From: Athripsodes cinereus
Taxonomy: Eukaryota > Arthropoda > Insecta > Trichoptera > Leptoceridae
NCBI GenBank assembly: GCA_947579605.1
Contig: OX388313.1
Location: 31,685,214-31,749,213 of the forward strand
DNA: 64,000 bases
Direction: 5' to 3'
Under the pieces are notes generated by a model. The model saw only the letters and a list, made by a program, of their open reading frames with translations, ran no database searches and was not told the origin of the DNA. Below are positions 1 to 14,142 of the stretch, piece after piece; the stretch's first letter is position 1; each line of letters begins with the position of its first letter. A program made the translations under genes and the position numbers.

Positions 1-32
1 TCTTTAATTGTTGTTACATCCACAGTGCATTT

Positions 33-232
33 NNNNNNNNNNNNNNNNNNNNNNNNNNNNNNNNNNNNNNNNNNNNNNNNNNNNNNNNNNNNNNNNNNNN
101 NNNNNNNNNNNNNNNNNNNNNNNNNNNNNNNNNNNNNNNNNNNNNNNNNNNNNNNNNNNNNNNNNNNNNNNNNNNNNNNNNNNNNNNNNNNNNNNNNNNN
201 NNNNNNNNNNNNNNNNNNNNNNNNNNNNNNNN
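33..232. other. assembly gap (200 N)
   Basis: A run of 200 unknown bases, the usual size of a scaffolding placeholder, so the true distance is unknown. Confidence 0.99.
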
Positions 233-1499
233 AGTATTCCATTTCATTCCACACATACCTGACATTGTTTGTTTGATTTGTCGCGTGTTCCTACAATTTG
301 TTGTAACAATTGGTTCGTGATCACACAAACATACTGATTCTAATAAAAAAAAACAACGCATTTCTAAACGGATATGATGACAATCAACTTAATCAATACT
401 TTATACAAAAAGAAAATATTCTCTCAGAACGTGCGTAGTACCTATACCTACTAACTAGGTATGTATGTATGGTACTCGTACATAACTTAAATCATAAGGA
501 AGTTACTTATATTGATCATTATAATTTAATATGTAAGTAGATGCCTACATGCATTGGTTTCGGAAATGAAAACTCGGAAAATGTATTTTTTTGGAATCCA
601 AACACATCCCAAACACCACATTGCACTAAGTGATAGCTTTCATTATAGAGTTTCATCTACATTTATAATTTACAACAATGAACCCTTTTGTGTAGGTACC
701 AAAATAAATAAATGATTAAGGTTTATTAGAAAGCCTTCAGTAAGCCTGCCCAGGTATATTTATAAGGTATGATATAATATGTCGCGGTAAAATAATGAGA
801 TCACTATCCTGTACCTATATTTTTTACATTTACATACAATATCTCGGATATATATATTGTTATTTAGATAGACTTTCCTATGTAGGTAGGTACCTCTACG
901 TAGAGATACCTACAGCATGCGTGCACTAATAACCTGTTGATATTATAAACACTTGCTCATTGTGTCACTGTCACTGTCACTGCTATTTCTTTACACCTAT
1001 TTATTTATTGTATGATATTATATTACATAATAGGTAGTAGTGAAAGAATTTCATAACAATCCTTTTGATGTGCTTACTTGTAGAATAATTGGAATTAAAG
1101 AAGAAATGGTTTCTGTTAAATATAAAACACGCATTCCTCAACATGTGTGTAGGTAAATACCTGCCTACCTACCTAAATACTTACATACCTATATAGTCAC
1201 GTGATGTGCCCATCATTATAATAATATATCATATGCATTCATTCATTCATACCATCACGGCATTTCACACAGGTGGGGTAGCCAGCGGACCTATTGCATG
1301 TAACAGACATGTAAATCTTCCTCTTCGCGTCAATAAGCTTTCAGACATTCAGAATGGGTAGCATATAGGTACTTGCCGCATCGCTGCATTGAAGGTGTTA
1401 AGTAATGTCTTACGAATGCCTGTCTTTTGCAGGACACTCGAAAACTTGCAAAAAAGAGTGGGATACCTAATAATATGCATAGGTATCTACTTAATATAA
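233..1499. other. intron/non-coding stretch, no gene seen
   Basis: AT-rich sequence with many TACCTA/TAGGTA words. I see no convincing exon. It most likely lies in the long intron before the 95-nt MICAL-like exon at 13399. Confidence 0.5.
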
Positions 1500-1536
1500 T
1501 GTGTGTGTGTGTGTGTGTGTGTGAGGGTGTGTGTGT

Positions 1537-4500
1537 GTTCGCGGCTAGTGGAAAGTGAGGACCTAAACATGACAAAAACCCCTATTGTGAGGACACATGC
1601 GATTGTGAGGACGTCCCCATAATATTTAAAAGCCGACTCAAAGGTACCGTTCGAATCCTCATGATGTGATTGGTTGACTGCCGAAATATGGGCGGATTCT
1701 ATTTTTGGACCCACAATCCGCATTTTTTTCTAAAAAAGTTGACACATGGTTAAAAAGTAGTTCAGGCGTGTCACCACCACGTGGCGCCACCGAATCCAAG
1801 AGTGTATTACTTTTGAAAAATACCACTAAAACGGGGACTCACAGGTAGGTCCCCATTTTATATGGAATTGGTACTGAAATGTTACACTCATTTGAAACGT
1901 GGCAACGTCGCAGAAATATTCGCATCGTACCTCTTGATTACGCAGAACAGGGATTATCGTAACCGTAGTATGATGTAGGATCTGATTTTTTCACCTTTTA
2001 ATTCAGAAGCATTTTAAAGTACCTACCTAATCGAAAAATATTTTTTTAATCCGATAATTATATTATTAACTGTCTATGGATATACATATAATATTCACAG
2101 TAAAATATTGAAGTTCAAAATATGTTTCGATCATATTTTTTGTATGATTGTGGAGGAGGCGAAAGAAGTATGTAAGGACAGATCTTATTGGCGTTCCGTT
2201 CTCTCTGCTTACCCCACTTGGGATACAGCGTGAGGGAATAGATATTTTTTTAAAGTGAAGGTCTAATCGTGATTAGATGGAAGAAATCACTTCTATAGTG
2301 ATAATCTCGCCATTACATATCGTCTTTAATTTGTGTGTTTTGTTTATGTTTATAATTATGGTATTTGATGATGTATGAAAAGAATAATTAAATAAATGAA
2401 AAAGTGTATTTTCTTTACTTTAAAACTGATATTAAAAAGTACAAAATACAGTTTGAGGTTGTGAATATTCAGATATCCATGGTCTATATAACAGTGCAGG
2501 TGAATCGATTATCCTACTGATAGTATCTTACTACGGATGCTTTGCTTGGTATTTTTGAACTGTTATTTATAATATAAATTACAGAAATTGTAAACAATAA
2601 AACGTTAATAATTTTGAGCTAGTTGGAAGAGATCGCGCCTTTGCGATAAACTCGCCCTCTGTATATTAATTGTATTTAATTTGAATGTATACCTTTTATG
2701 TAGTTGTTTTTAATCAATTTACAGTGAAGAATGAATAAATAAATAAATAAAAAATTCTTTAAAAAAAACAAATTTACTAAAAACTTTTATAAACATAAGC
2801 ATGCAATAACAAAGGTATTGTGTCATTATTGTGAAATAAATTAATTTAAAAAAATAATTTGAGCAAAAATGTGTTTGGATGGAAGGAATTACTTCTATAT
2901 TAATAATCTCACCAGTACACATCATCTAATGTTTTTCTGTATTTTCTCTAATATATAATATCTAATTATGGATAGAAAAATTAAACTAACTAACTGAACC
3001 TACTGAAATATGACAATTTTTATTGATCTAATATATATATGTCCCTAAAGCACTCAATATGTGTAATTCTTTTAGCCACCGTTGATCAGATAGATATTAA
3101 AAGTATAGAAAAAAAATCATGTCAATTATATATAAGGGTATTTTATTATATTGTAGGTTATCGTATTTATTCTTCCTTATACCTAGTAAAACATTAATAA
3201 AATTACAATAAATAATAATACACATACAAAAAAAATACGAAATAGTAAAAAACAAAATCTTAGAGCATTTTAGTAAATAACAGTACCTACTAGATGATAA
3301 AAAATACTGAAATATGATGCAAATAAAAGCACAAAGTATGTAGTAATATTACATTAATTTCGATTTGAACTTATTAAAATGTAACAATATTTATTATAGT
3401 CAATACCAAGTATAATATCAGTAACTTTACGATAATTATTAATAAAAATACAACAAAATTACGAAAATCTGAAAAACAAATTCAACTAAAGCCTACCTAA
3501 GACTATTTTAGTAAATAACAGTACCTACTGGATGATTAAAACGATTGAAATATATCGCAATAAAAACACCAAGTATAATTAATTTCGATTTGTACTTTTT
3601 AAAATGTAACAATATTTATTTTAGTCAATACCAAGTAAAATATCAGTAACTTTACGATAATTTTTAATAAACATGCAACAAAGTTACGAAAAACTGAAAA
3701 ACAAATTCAACTAAAGCCTACCTAAGACTATTTTAGTAGATAACAGTACCTACTGGATAATTAAAACGATTGAAATATAACGCAATAAAAACACCAAGTA
3801 TCATTAATTTCGATTTGAACTTCTTAAAATGTAAAAATATTTATTATAGTCAGAACCTAGTAAAACATCAGTAACTTTACGATAATTATTAATAAACATA
3901 CAACAAAATTACGAAAAACTGAAGAACAAATTCAACTAAAGCCTACCTTAGATTATTTTAGTAGATAACAGTACCTACTGGATGATTAAAACGATTGAAA
4001 TATGACGCAATAAAAACACTACATATCATTAATTTCGATTTGTACTTTTTAAAATGTAAAAATATTTATTATAGTCAATACCTAGTAAAACATCAGTAAC
4101 TTTACGATAATTATTAATAAACATACAACAAAATTACGAAAATCTGTAAAACAAATTCAACTAAAGCCTACCTAAGACTATTTTAGTAGATAACAGTACC
4201 TACTGGATAATTAAAACGATTGAAATATAACGCAATAAAAACACCAAGTATCATTAATTTCGATTTGAACTTCTTAAAATGTAAAAATATTTATTATAGT
4301 CAATACCTAGTAAAACATCAGTAACTTTACGATAATTATTAATAAACATACAACAAAATTACGAAAATCTGTAAAACAAATTCAACTAAAGCCTACCTAA
4401 GACTATTTTAGTAAATAACAGTACCTACTGGATGATTAAAACGATTGAAATAAATCGCAATAAAAACATCAAGTATCATTAATTTCGATTTGTACTTTTT

Positions 4501-6264
4501 AAAATGTAACAATATTTATTTTAGTCAATACCAAGTAAAATATCAGTAACTTTACGATAATTATTAAAAAACATGCAACAAAGTTACGAAAAACTGAAAA
4601 ACAAATTCAACTAAAGCCTACCTAAGACTATTTTAGTAGATAACAGTACCTATTGGATGATTAAAACGATTGAAATATAACGCAATAAAAACACCAAGTA
4701 TCATTGATTTCGATTTGAACTTCTTTAAATGTAAAAATATTTATTATAGTCAATACCCAGTAAAACATCAGTAACTTAACGATAATTATTAATAAACATA
4801 CAACAAAATTACGAAAATCTGAAAAACAAATTCAACTAAAGCCTACGTAAGACTATTTTAGTAGATAACAGTACCTACTGGATGATTAAAACGATTGAAA
4901 TATATCACAATAAAAACACCAAGTATCATTAATTTCGATTTGAACTTTTTAAAATATAAATTATTTATTTTAGTCAATACCAAGTAAAATATCAGTAACT
5001 TTACGATAATTATTAATAAACATAGAACAAAATTACGAAAATTTGAAAAACAAATTCAACTAAAGCCTACGTAAGACTATTTTAGTAGATAACAGTGCCT
5101 ACTGGATGATTAAAACGATTGAAATATATCGCAATAAAAACACCAAGTATCATTAATTTCGATTTGAACTTTTTAAAATGTAAAAATATTTATTAAAGTC
5201 AATACCTAGTAAAACATCAGTAACTTTACGATAATTATTAATAAACATGCAACAAAGTTACGAAAAACTGAAGAACAAATTCAACTAAAGCCTACCTTAG
5301 ATTATTTTAGTAGATAAAAGTACCTATTGGATGATTAAAATGATTGAAATATGACGCAATAAAAACACTACATATCATTAATTTCGATTTGTTTTTTTTT
5401 AAATGTACCTAACAATATTTATTTTAGTCAATACCAAGTAAAATATCAGTAGGTTACTTTACGATAATTATTAATAAACTTACAACAAAATTACGAAAAA
5501 CTGAAGAACAAATTCAACTAAAGCCTACCTTAGATTATTTTAGTAGATAACAGTACCTATTGGATGATTAAAATGATTGAAATATGACGCAATAAAAACA
5601 CTACATATCATTAATTTCGATTTGTTTTTTTTAAAATGTACCTAACAAAATTTATTTTAGTCAATACCTAGTAAAACATCAGTAACTTTACGATAATTTT
5701 TTTTAAACATACAACAAAATTACGAAAAACTGAAAAACAAATTCATCTAAAGCCTACCTAAGACTATTTTCTCTACAATACCTACCTATAACTGTCATCT
5801 ACAAAAGTCATTATTACAATCCGCCAGGCTCAAAAAACGAACGCTATCTAAATTCATTGAGAAACAAAACTCAATGAAGAACCGAAAATGCAACGTTGCC
5901 ACTTATTATTCGACCTAGTGTATTTTCCCGTTCGATTTGTATAATAAAGTGAGGACGTCGTGTAAATTAAAAACTTATTTCTAATAAAACGAGGACCACG
6001 TGTGTCTTGGAGTCTACCATTTCCCTAAAATGGAGACGGTCCCCACAATATTTACCGTCTTCACAAGCCGTATTTTTGTCATGATTTTTGAAGCCCCCTA
6101 TCTCTGTCTCAAGCGAGTGTATAAAATACTCGAATAGACAGGTATGCTAGCAAGAGAGAGCACTACATTGCCGATGAGTTTACACTCGTCTAAGTCGATC
6201 GGAAAGGTAGGTCCGCATAATCGGGATTTTAGTTCAAGTCCTCACAATACTTGATTACGCGAAC

Positions 6265-6269
<5 letters not shown>
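1537..6269 (+). mobile_element. (GT)n-embedded satellite-carrying repeat element, copy A
   Basis: Starts GTTCGCGGCTAGTGG after a (GT)n tract and ends TTACGCGAACAAGGG before another (GT)n tract. The termini are imperfect inverted repeats (GTTCGCG, then GTGAGGAC about 10-20 bp inside each end). Copies of GTGAGGAC, GTCCTCAC, GGGGAC and GTCCCC are scattered through both subterminal regions. The middle (about 3340-5775) is an array of about 225-bp units. Between the 5' end and the array lie two old retrotransposon scraps (2150-2240 and 2620-2760). No transposase is seen. I cannot name the superfamily. Confidence 0.7.
3340..5775 (+). repeat. about 225-bp satellite array inside copy A
   Basis: Tandem units; the word CAGTAACTTTACGATAATT recurs at about 3421, 3645, 3870, 4097 and 4321, giving a 225-bp period and roughly 10-11 units. 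Each unit also contains AAGCCTACCTAAGACTATTT and AACAGTACCTACTGGATGAT. Confidence 0.9.
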
Positions 6270-6305
<36 letters not shown>

Positions 6306-7124
6306 TGTGTGTGTGTTCGCGGCTAAAGGAAAGTGAGGACCTAAACATGACAAAAACCCCTATTGTGAGGACACATGCGATTGTGAGGACGTCCCCATAA
6401 TATTTAAAAGCCGACTCAAAGGTACCGTTCGAATCCTCGTGATGTAATTGGTTGACTGCCGAAATATGGGCGGATTCTATTTTTGGACCCACAATCCGCA
6501 TTTTTTTCTAAAAAAGTTGACACATGGTTAAAAAGTAGTTCAAGCGTGTCACCACCACGTGGCGCCACCGAATTCAAGAGTGTATTACTTTTGAAAAATA
6601 CCACTAAAACGGGGACTCACAGGTAGGTCCCCATTTTATATGGAATTGGTACTGAAATGTTACACTCATTTGAAACGTGGCAACGCCGCAACGAAGAATA
6701 TTTTTTTAATCCGATAATTATATTATTAACTGTATATGGACATACATATAATATCCTACTGATAATATCTTACTACGGATGCTTTGCTTGGTATTTTGAA
6801 CTCTTATTTATAATATAAATTATTAAAAATGTAAACAATAAAACGTTTTTAATTCTTTAATTAAAAAACACATTCATTAAAAACTTTTATAAAAATAAGC
6901 ACGCAATAACAAAAGAAAGTATTCATAATTGTGAAATAAATTAATTAAAAAAGAAAATTGAGTAAAATGTCTTTGGATAGAAGAAATTACTTCTATATTT
7001 ATAATCTCACCAGTACACGTCATCTTATGTTTTTCTGTATTTGCTCTAATATATAATATCTATCTAATTATGGATAAAAAATTAAACTGACTAACTGAAC
7101 CTACTGAAATATGACCATTTCAAT

Positions 7125-10100
7125 TGATCTGATAAAAACACAAAATATCATTAATTTCGATTTGAACTTATTTAAATGTAAAAATATTTATTATAGTCAA
7201 TACCTAGTAAAACATCAGTAGGTAACGTTACGATAATTATTAATAAACATACAACAAAATTACGAAAAACTGAAAAACAAATTCAACTAAAGCCTACCTA
7301 AGACTATTAAGATTATTTTAGTAGATAACAGTATCTACTGGATGATTAAAACGATGAAATATAACGCAATAAAAACACCAAGTATCATTAATTTCAATTT
7401 GTACTTTTTAAAATGTAACAATATTTATTTTAGTCAATACCAAGTAAAATATCAGTAACTTTACGATACTTATTAATAAATATACAACAAAATTACGAAA
7501 AACTGAAAAACAAATTCTACTAAAGCCTACCTAAGACTATTTTGGTAGATAACAGTACGTACTGGATGATTAAAACGATTGAAATATATCGCAAGAAAAA
7601 CACCAAGTACCATTAATTTCAATTTGAACTTTTTAAAATGTAAAAATATTTATTATAGTCAATACCAAGTAAAACATCAGTAACTTTACGATAATTTTTA
7701 ATAAATATACAACAAAATTACGAAAAAATTAAAAACAAATTCTAGTAAAGCCTACCTAAGACTATTTTAGTAGATAACAGTACCTACTAGATGATTAAAA
7801 CGATTGAAATATGACGCAATAAAAACACAAAGTATCATTAATTTCGATTTGAACTTATTAAAATGTAAAAATATTTATTATAGTCAATACCTAGTAAAAC
7901 ATCAGTAACTTTACGATAGTTATTAATAAATATACAACAAAATTACGAAAATCAGAAAAACAAATTCTACTAAAGCCTACCTAAGACTATTTTAGTAGAT
8001 AACAGTACCTACTGGATGATTAAAACGATTGAAATATATCGCAATAAAAACACCAAGTACCATTAATTTCAATTTGAACTTTTTAAAATGAAAAAAAATA
8101 TATATTATAGTCAATACCTAGTAAAACATCAGTAATTTTACGATAATTTTTAATAAATACACAACAAAATTACGAAAAAATTAAAAACAAATTCTAGTAA
8201 AGCCTACCTAATACTATTTTAGTAGATAACAGTACCTACTAGATGATTTAGTGATTGAAATATGACGCAATAAAAACAACAAGTATCATTAATTTCGATT
8301 TGAACTTATTATAATGTAAAAATATTTAAAAATAAAACAGGTGTTTTATTTTTCAATATGGAATTCTACTACCTAAACACCGACACAGTGAATAAAAATA
8401 TTTATTATAGTCAATACCTAGTAAAACGTCAGTAACGTTATATATATAATGAGTTACAATCCATTGGATTGGTCTGCAACGAGTTTGGTTTTTCTTCTCC
8501 ATTCGTCTCTATTCTCAGCCAGTCTTATCAGCTCTACGTATGAGCCACAGTTCATATCACTCTTCAGTTGGTCCATATATGCGTCTCTTGGTCGGCCTCT
8601 GCCATTTGTCCCCTCGGTCTTACCCTCCGCGATGGCTATGAGTAGTCCTGGGTGCCTGATGTTGTGGCCAATCCAGTTAGCTTGTTGTTGGCTGATTCTC
8701 TTAAGGAGTTGCCTTTTTTCGCCTACCCTGGTTAATACTTCTTCGTTTTCGACGTGCTCCGACCAATGGATCTTAAGCATGCGTCTGTAGCACCACATTT
8801 CAATGGCCGCCAGCCGTCCGCTTTCACTCTTGCTGATGGTCCATGTCTCACAACCATAAAGCAGAATGCCCCATACAAAGGCTTTAGTAAGGTTCTTTCT
8901 TACGCTTAGGTCAATATTTGGGGATTCCAATATCTTCGTTTTTTTTTAAAGGCAATCCTTGCCTGGTTTATTCTGCTTACGATTTCTGCTTTGGAGCGTC
9001 CATCCTGGTTTATTCTGCTGCCCAGGTACACGAATTCACTTACTTGTTTGATGCTCACTCCATTTAAGGCAATGTTCGCAGTCGCTTCCTCTTTTCCAAC
9101 GACCATACATTTTGTTTTTTCTTTATTTATTTTCATGTTGTACTTTGACAACAGAATACTTTCCATTTTTCCTAAGGCTTCGTTCAGCTCCATCTCGGAG
9201 TCTGCGAGCAGTGCTATGTCGTCAGCATATCTGATCATGTCGACCTTTTTCCCATTTATTTTTACTCCTGTCCAGTTCTTCATTTCTTCTCTCAGTTCAT
9301 CAATGGCTCGCTGTATATAGCAGTTAAAGAGAGCTGGCGACATTGAGCATCCTTGTCTTACGCCTTGTTCGACCCTTGCTTCTGCGCAGCTCTCTCCGCT
9401 TTTAATCACAGCCATTTCGTTCTTGTATAAGCTCCAGATTGCTCTTCTGTCATTATAACTCATTCCTATCTGGTTGAGGGTGTTAAAAAGTTGTTCCCAT
9501 TCTACTTAAGTTCCCAGTAACGTTACGATAATTATAAATAAACATACAACAAAATTACGAAAATCTGAAAAACAAATTCTACTAAAGCCTACCTAAGACT
9601 ATTTTAGTAGATAACAGTACCTACTAGATGATTAAAACGATTGAAATATGACGCAATAAAAACACAAAGTATCATTAATTTCGATTTGAACTTATTAAAA
9701 TGTAAAAATAATTATTATAGTCAATACCTAGTAGGTAAAACATCAGGAACTTTACGATAGTTATTAATAAATATACAACAAAATTACGAAAAACTGAAAA
9801 ACAAATTCAACTAAAGCCTACCTAAGACTATTAAGATTATTTTAGTAGATAACAGTATCTACTGGATGATTAAAACGATGAAATATAACGCAATAAAAAC
9901 ACCAAGTATCATTAATTTCAATTTGTACTTTTTAAAATGTAACAATATTTATTTTAGTCAATACCAAGTAAAACATCAGTAACTTTACGATAGTTATTAA
10001 TAAATATACAACAAAATTACGAAAAACTGAAAAACAAATTCAACTAAAGCCTACCTAAGACTATTAAGATTATTTTAGTAGATAACAGTATCTACTGGAT

Positions 10101-11425
10101 GATTAAAACGATGAAATATAACGCAATAAAAACACCAAGTATCATTAATTTCAATTTGTACTTTTTAAAATGTAACAATATTTATTTTAGTCAATACCAA
10201 GTAAAATATCAGTAACTTTACGATAGTTATTAATAAATATACAACAAAATTACGAAAATCAGAAAAACAAATTCTACTAAAGCCTACCTAAGACTATTTT
10301 AGTAGATAACAGTACCTACTGGATGATTAAAACGATGAAATATAACGCAATAAAAACACCAAGTATCATTAATTTCAATTTGTACTTTTTAAAATGTAAC
10401 AATATTTATTTTAGTCAATACCAAGTAAAATATCAGTAACTTTACGATAATTATTAATAAATATACAACAAAATTACGAAAAACTGAAAAACAAATTCTA
10501 CTAAAGCCTACCTAAGACTATTTTAGTAGATAACAGTATCTACTGGATGATTAAAACGATGAAATATAACGCAATAAAAACACCAAGTATCATTAATTTC
10601 AATTTGTACTTTTTAAAATGTAACAATATTTATTTTAGTCAATACCAAGTAAAATATCAGTAACTTTACGATAATTATTAATAAATATACAACAAAATTA
10701 CGAAAAACTGAAAAACAAATTCTACTAAAGCCTACCTAAGACTATTTTAGTTGATAACAGTACCTACTGGATGATTAAAACGATTGAAATATATCGCAAT
10801 AAAAACACCAAGTATCATTAATTTCAATTTAAACTTTTTAAAATGAAAAAAATATATATTATAGTCAATACCTAGTAAATCATCAGTAATTTTACGAAAA
10901 TTTTTAATAAATACACAACAAAATTACGAAAAAATTAAAAACAAATTCTAGTAAAGCCTACCTAAGACTATTTTAGTAGGTAACAGTACCTACTAGATGA
11001 TTAAAACGACTGAAATATGACGCAATAAAAACACTAAGTATCATTAATTTCAATTTAAACTTTTTAAAATGAAAAAAATATATATTATAGTCAATACCTA
11101 GTAAATCATCAGTAATTTTACGAAATTTTTTAATAAATACACAACAAAATTACGAAAAAATTAAAAACAAATTCTAGTAAAGCCTACCTAAGACTATTTT
11201 AGTAGGTAACAGTACCTACTAGATGATTAAAACGACTGAAATATGACGCAATAAAAACACAAAGTATCATTAATTTCGATTTGAACTTTTTAAAATGTAC
11301 AGATATTTATTATAGTCAATACCTAGTAAAACATCAGTAACTTTACGATAATTATTAATAAACATACAACAAAATAACGAAAAACTGAAAAACAAATTCA
11401 TCTAAAGCCTACCTAAGACTATTTT
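7125..11425 (+). repeat. about 225-bp satellite array inside copy B
   Basis: Same unit as in copy A, roughly 14 units once the LINE at 8441-9514 is removed. Units at 9780-10700 are nearly identical to each other and share an extra ACTATTAAGATTATTT duplication, suggesting recent local expansion. Confidence 0.85.
8441..9514 (-). mobile_element. 5'-truncated RTE/BovB-like LINE with 11-bp target duplication
   Basis: Reverse-transcriptase segment on the minus strand: GVRQGCSMSP, IRYADDIALLADS, then LLYGCETW and EMWCYRRMLKIHWSEHVENEE, typical of RTE-type LINEs. A frameshift at the T-tract near 8937-8948 separates two reading frames. The insertion is bounded by CAGTAACGTTA at 8430-8440 and 9515-9525, an exact 11-bp duplication of the satellite target. 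The short 3' end carries TATATATA rather than a long poly(A). Confidence 0.85.
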
Positions 11426-12466
11426 ATCTACAATACCTAGAACTGTTTTCTACAAAAGTCATTATTACAATCCGCCAGGCTCAAAAAACGAACGCTAACT
11501 TAATTCATTGAGAAACAAAACTCAATGAAGAACCGAAAATGCAACGTTGCCACTTATTATTCGACCTAGTGTATTTTGCCGTACGATTTGTATAGTAAAG
11601 TGAGGACGTCGTGTAAATTAAAAACTTATTTCTAATAAAACGAGGACCACGTGTGTCTTCGAGTCTACCATTTCCCTAAAATGGAGACGGTCCCCACAAT
11701 ATTTACCGTCTTCACAAGCCGTATTTTTGTCATGATTTTTGAAGCCCCCTATCTCTGTCTCAAGCGAGTGTATAAAATACTCGAATAGACAGGTATGCTA
11801 GCAAGAGAGAGCACTACATTGCCTATGAGTTTACACTCGCCTAAGTCGATCGGAAAGGTAGGTCCGCATAATCGGGATTTTAGTTCAAGTCCTCACAATA
11901 CTTGATTACGCGAACAAGGGTGTGTGTGTGTGTGTGCAATGTTACCCACCCTGTAATGCATTATAATATTCATACTAGTTACCTATGTAAAGTGATGCAT
12001 ATCTACTATTATATTATTATGTTTATGGTGGATATACTACATAGGTAGGTAGGTAGTTACCTATAGAGTGTAAGTATGATAATATTATCTTAGGGTTATA
12101 ATATTATATGTAGTTATTATAGATATTATTACCTATAGGTACCTACCTGGTGACTGTCTGTATCGGGGTGGTCCCTATGTGTGTATGTAATGTTATCTCC
12201 ATACTGTCCTATATATCTCCATAAAATATTATATACCATTTGCGTCTCAAGGAGCTATGTGGATAATCTTACATATATAATATATAATTATATCTACATA
12301 GGTAGATACCTACTAATAGTAATTCCCACTCACTATACTCACTACACAATCATCCCCGAATGATAACAGTGAGGATTCCAGTACGAGCCTCCTACATACT
12401 ATATATTACCTACATGCCTCTGTATAATACATAGGTATATGATATAAGGTAAAAGTTTTTTTACGT

Positions 12467-12790
12467 TTACCAACTACATGTAATAAACATAAAGATCATC
12501 CTCTCGATGTCTGAATAAATAGATTTATAATTTAACATATAAGTATGTATGTCCCGTAATCTCATTCGATTATTTATCAATATACCTAATTGTGTTTCTT
12601 CACGATATTTGAAATTTTGAGAATAATACGTAGTAAGAGAACTTGTTTCGTAAAATCGTGTGGCGAAATTATCTAATTGTAAATAGCTACCTACCAATAA
12701 TATACCTTTAGTCATGTCAGCTACAGGGGTAACTCCGAAATCTTTAATAAATAATTTACAAAAATTAGATTTACCGGTTAATTTGTACAT
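12467..12790 (-). CDS. unrecognised 107-residue ORF in intron
   Basis: Open from ATG (12790) to TAA (12467). Composition is protein-like (mixed hydrophobic and charged, Tyr- and Arg-containing), unlike the many repeat-derived ORFs nearby. Visible segments include SYLQLDNFATRFYETSS and RMRLRDIHTYMLN. Codons are strongly AT-ending. I do not recognise a family, and there is no transposon motif. It could be a relic of an inserted virus or transposon, a small gene, or chance. It lies antisense to the MICAL-like gene. Confidence 0.35.
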   Translation of the reverse strand: MYKLTGKSNFCKLFIKDFGVTPVADMTKGILLVGSYLQLDNFATRFYETSSLTTYYSQNFKYREETQLGILINNRMRLRDIHTYMLNYKSIYSDIERMIFMFITCSW

Positions 12791-12845
12791 TAAAATTCAA
12801 AAATCTATTATAATAAACACTTGTAATATTGTAAAAAAGTTTTTG

Positions 12846-13200
12846 AACACAGATATTTCAGGCACAATGCTGGTATTTTGAACCCGCGTTCTGAGCCTAA
12901 TCCTTTGATATCCTGTATATCTGGATAGGTGAATTTTTCCCGGCATTAGACTGTTAAGTTTTTGTGTGACCATGACTGATCATATGGAGACTTATCTGGT
13001 TGTATAATGCTGAGAAGTGTGGATGGCAATTCTGCCGCCGCGTAAAAAAAAAATATGTTAATTCCATGTGAGAAGCAGTTTGCGTTGATATTGATGTAAT
13101 TGTTATATTAGTTGTTGTATTGTAGTTGTTGTAGTATTATTGATATAAATGTGATGTAAATATTTTATGAATAAAGAAATTTGAATTTGAATTTGAATTG
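12846..13200 (+). mobile_element. LINE 3' end with (GAATTT)n tail
   Basis: Ends TGAATAAAGAAATTTGAATT followed by repeated TGAATT units, a tail type common on insect non-LTR retrotransposon 3' UTRs. No ORF remains. Confidence 0.5.
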
Positions 13201-13398
13201 AATATAAAGGTGTTCAGTCTAATGTACCTACCTACTGTTTGCAATCTGACAGATCTAATGACATATTTGATTTCAAAATGAGTACTTGACTACATAATCT
13301 TTGCTGGTTAATATGTTATGACAGTTTGATTCTCTAAGATTGTAAAAATTAAAAATAAAGAAAATAATGTAGTAAAGTTGCATTATTTGTTGTTTCAG

Positions 13399-13493
13399 GA
13401 TCTCCAAACCGCATCTCCGGCAAGAGACCTTCCACCTCCACAGAGCTCAGCCCTCTGGCCGCCTCACCCAGCTCTTCCAGTCCCCCCACTAAG
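13399..13493 (+). CDS. MICAL-like: MICAL-like 95-nt linker exon
   Basis: Preceded by a pyrimidine-rich tract and CAG, and followed by GTAACA. It enters in phase with one base from an upstream exon and ends on a full AAG codon, matching the phase-0 LIM exon at 23544. It encodes a Ser/Pro/Thr-rich linker of about 31 residues (contains RISGKRPSTSTELSPLAASP), as expected between CH and LIM domains. It is isolated: more than 13 kb of repeat-filled intron upstream and 10 kb downstream. Confidence 0.75.
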
Positions 13494-14097
13494 GTAACAT
13501 ACAGCATACCTACCTACAATTTATAACTCAACATCATGAACAACATAATATCATTTCATCATTTTATTATTTATCTACTTAATATAATTTATCCCTTTTT
13601 CCAATGCTTAGACTTTATCGAAAAAATCAAAAAATAAACCAGAACTTATTTGTTCATAAAAAAGAACGTAAATTGAAAAGAGATAGAGTTTGCATACATC
13701 TAGGTGTTAAGTGTTAAATTGGCAGTCTAATATGTAGAATACATTTAGGTATACCAACATACTTACTTAGTAGGTACATATTTAATACATAGTTAATTGT
13801 ATGAATAGTTTGTTGTTATGCTTTTCCCTTTAATTGTTATATTATTATTATTATATACACCTCATTGGAGAAAGGAGATAACACCTACCTACTACTACTA
13901 CTACATATTATGTAGACTGTCATCCCTTTCTATTGCAATATTATTAGGTAGCTATGTTTATTGTAAAATTATCATACTTACATTTTATCATAGGTAGGTC
14001 CATACATACATTTATATTGTGATACTAACTTATTTACCCACATCAACAGCTCTTCATTGCTTTGCTTTTAGCATACCTACATACCTGTATACACACA

Positions 14098-14142
<45 letters not shown>

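Larger units (their letters stand above)
6315..11920 (+). mobile_element. (GT)n-embedded satellite-carrying repeat element, copy B
   Basis: Second copy in the same orientation, head-to-tail with copy A and separated only by the (GT)n tract at 6270-6316. Termini and subterminal motifs match copy A. It lacks the retrotransposon scraps present in A, has a longer satellite block (about 7125-11425), and carries a 1074-bp LINE insertion at 8441-9514. A short insertion at about 8331-8395 is also flanked by repeated AAAAATATTT. Confidence 0.7.

Noticed and set aside
1487..1723. Conserved ORF opening MRIVGPKIESAHISAVNQ, also at 6229-6501 and 18694-18942
   Set aside because: It reads through the element terminus into the (GT)n tract and is conserved only because the whole repeat is. 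No protein signature.
1537..6269. Helitron identity for the (GT)n-embedded elements
   Set aside because: They do not show TC...CTRR termini or a 3' hairpin before CTRR, and they have inverted ends.
12181..12363. Small ORF in the AT-rich intron
   Set aside because: Composed of simple TA-rich sequence with no protein-like pattern.
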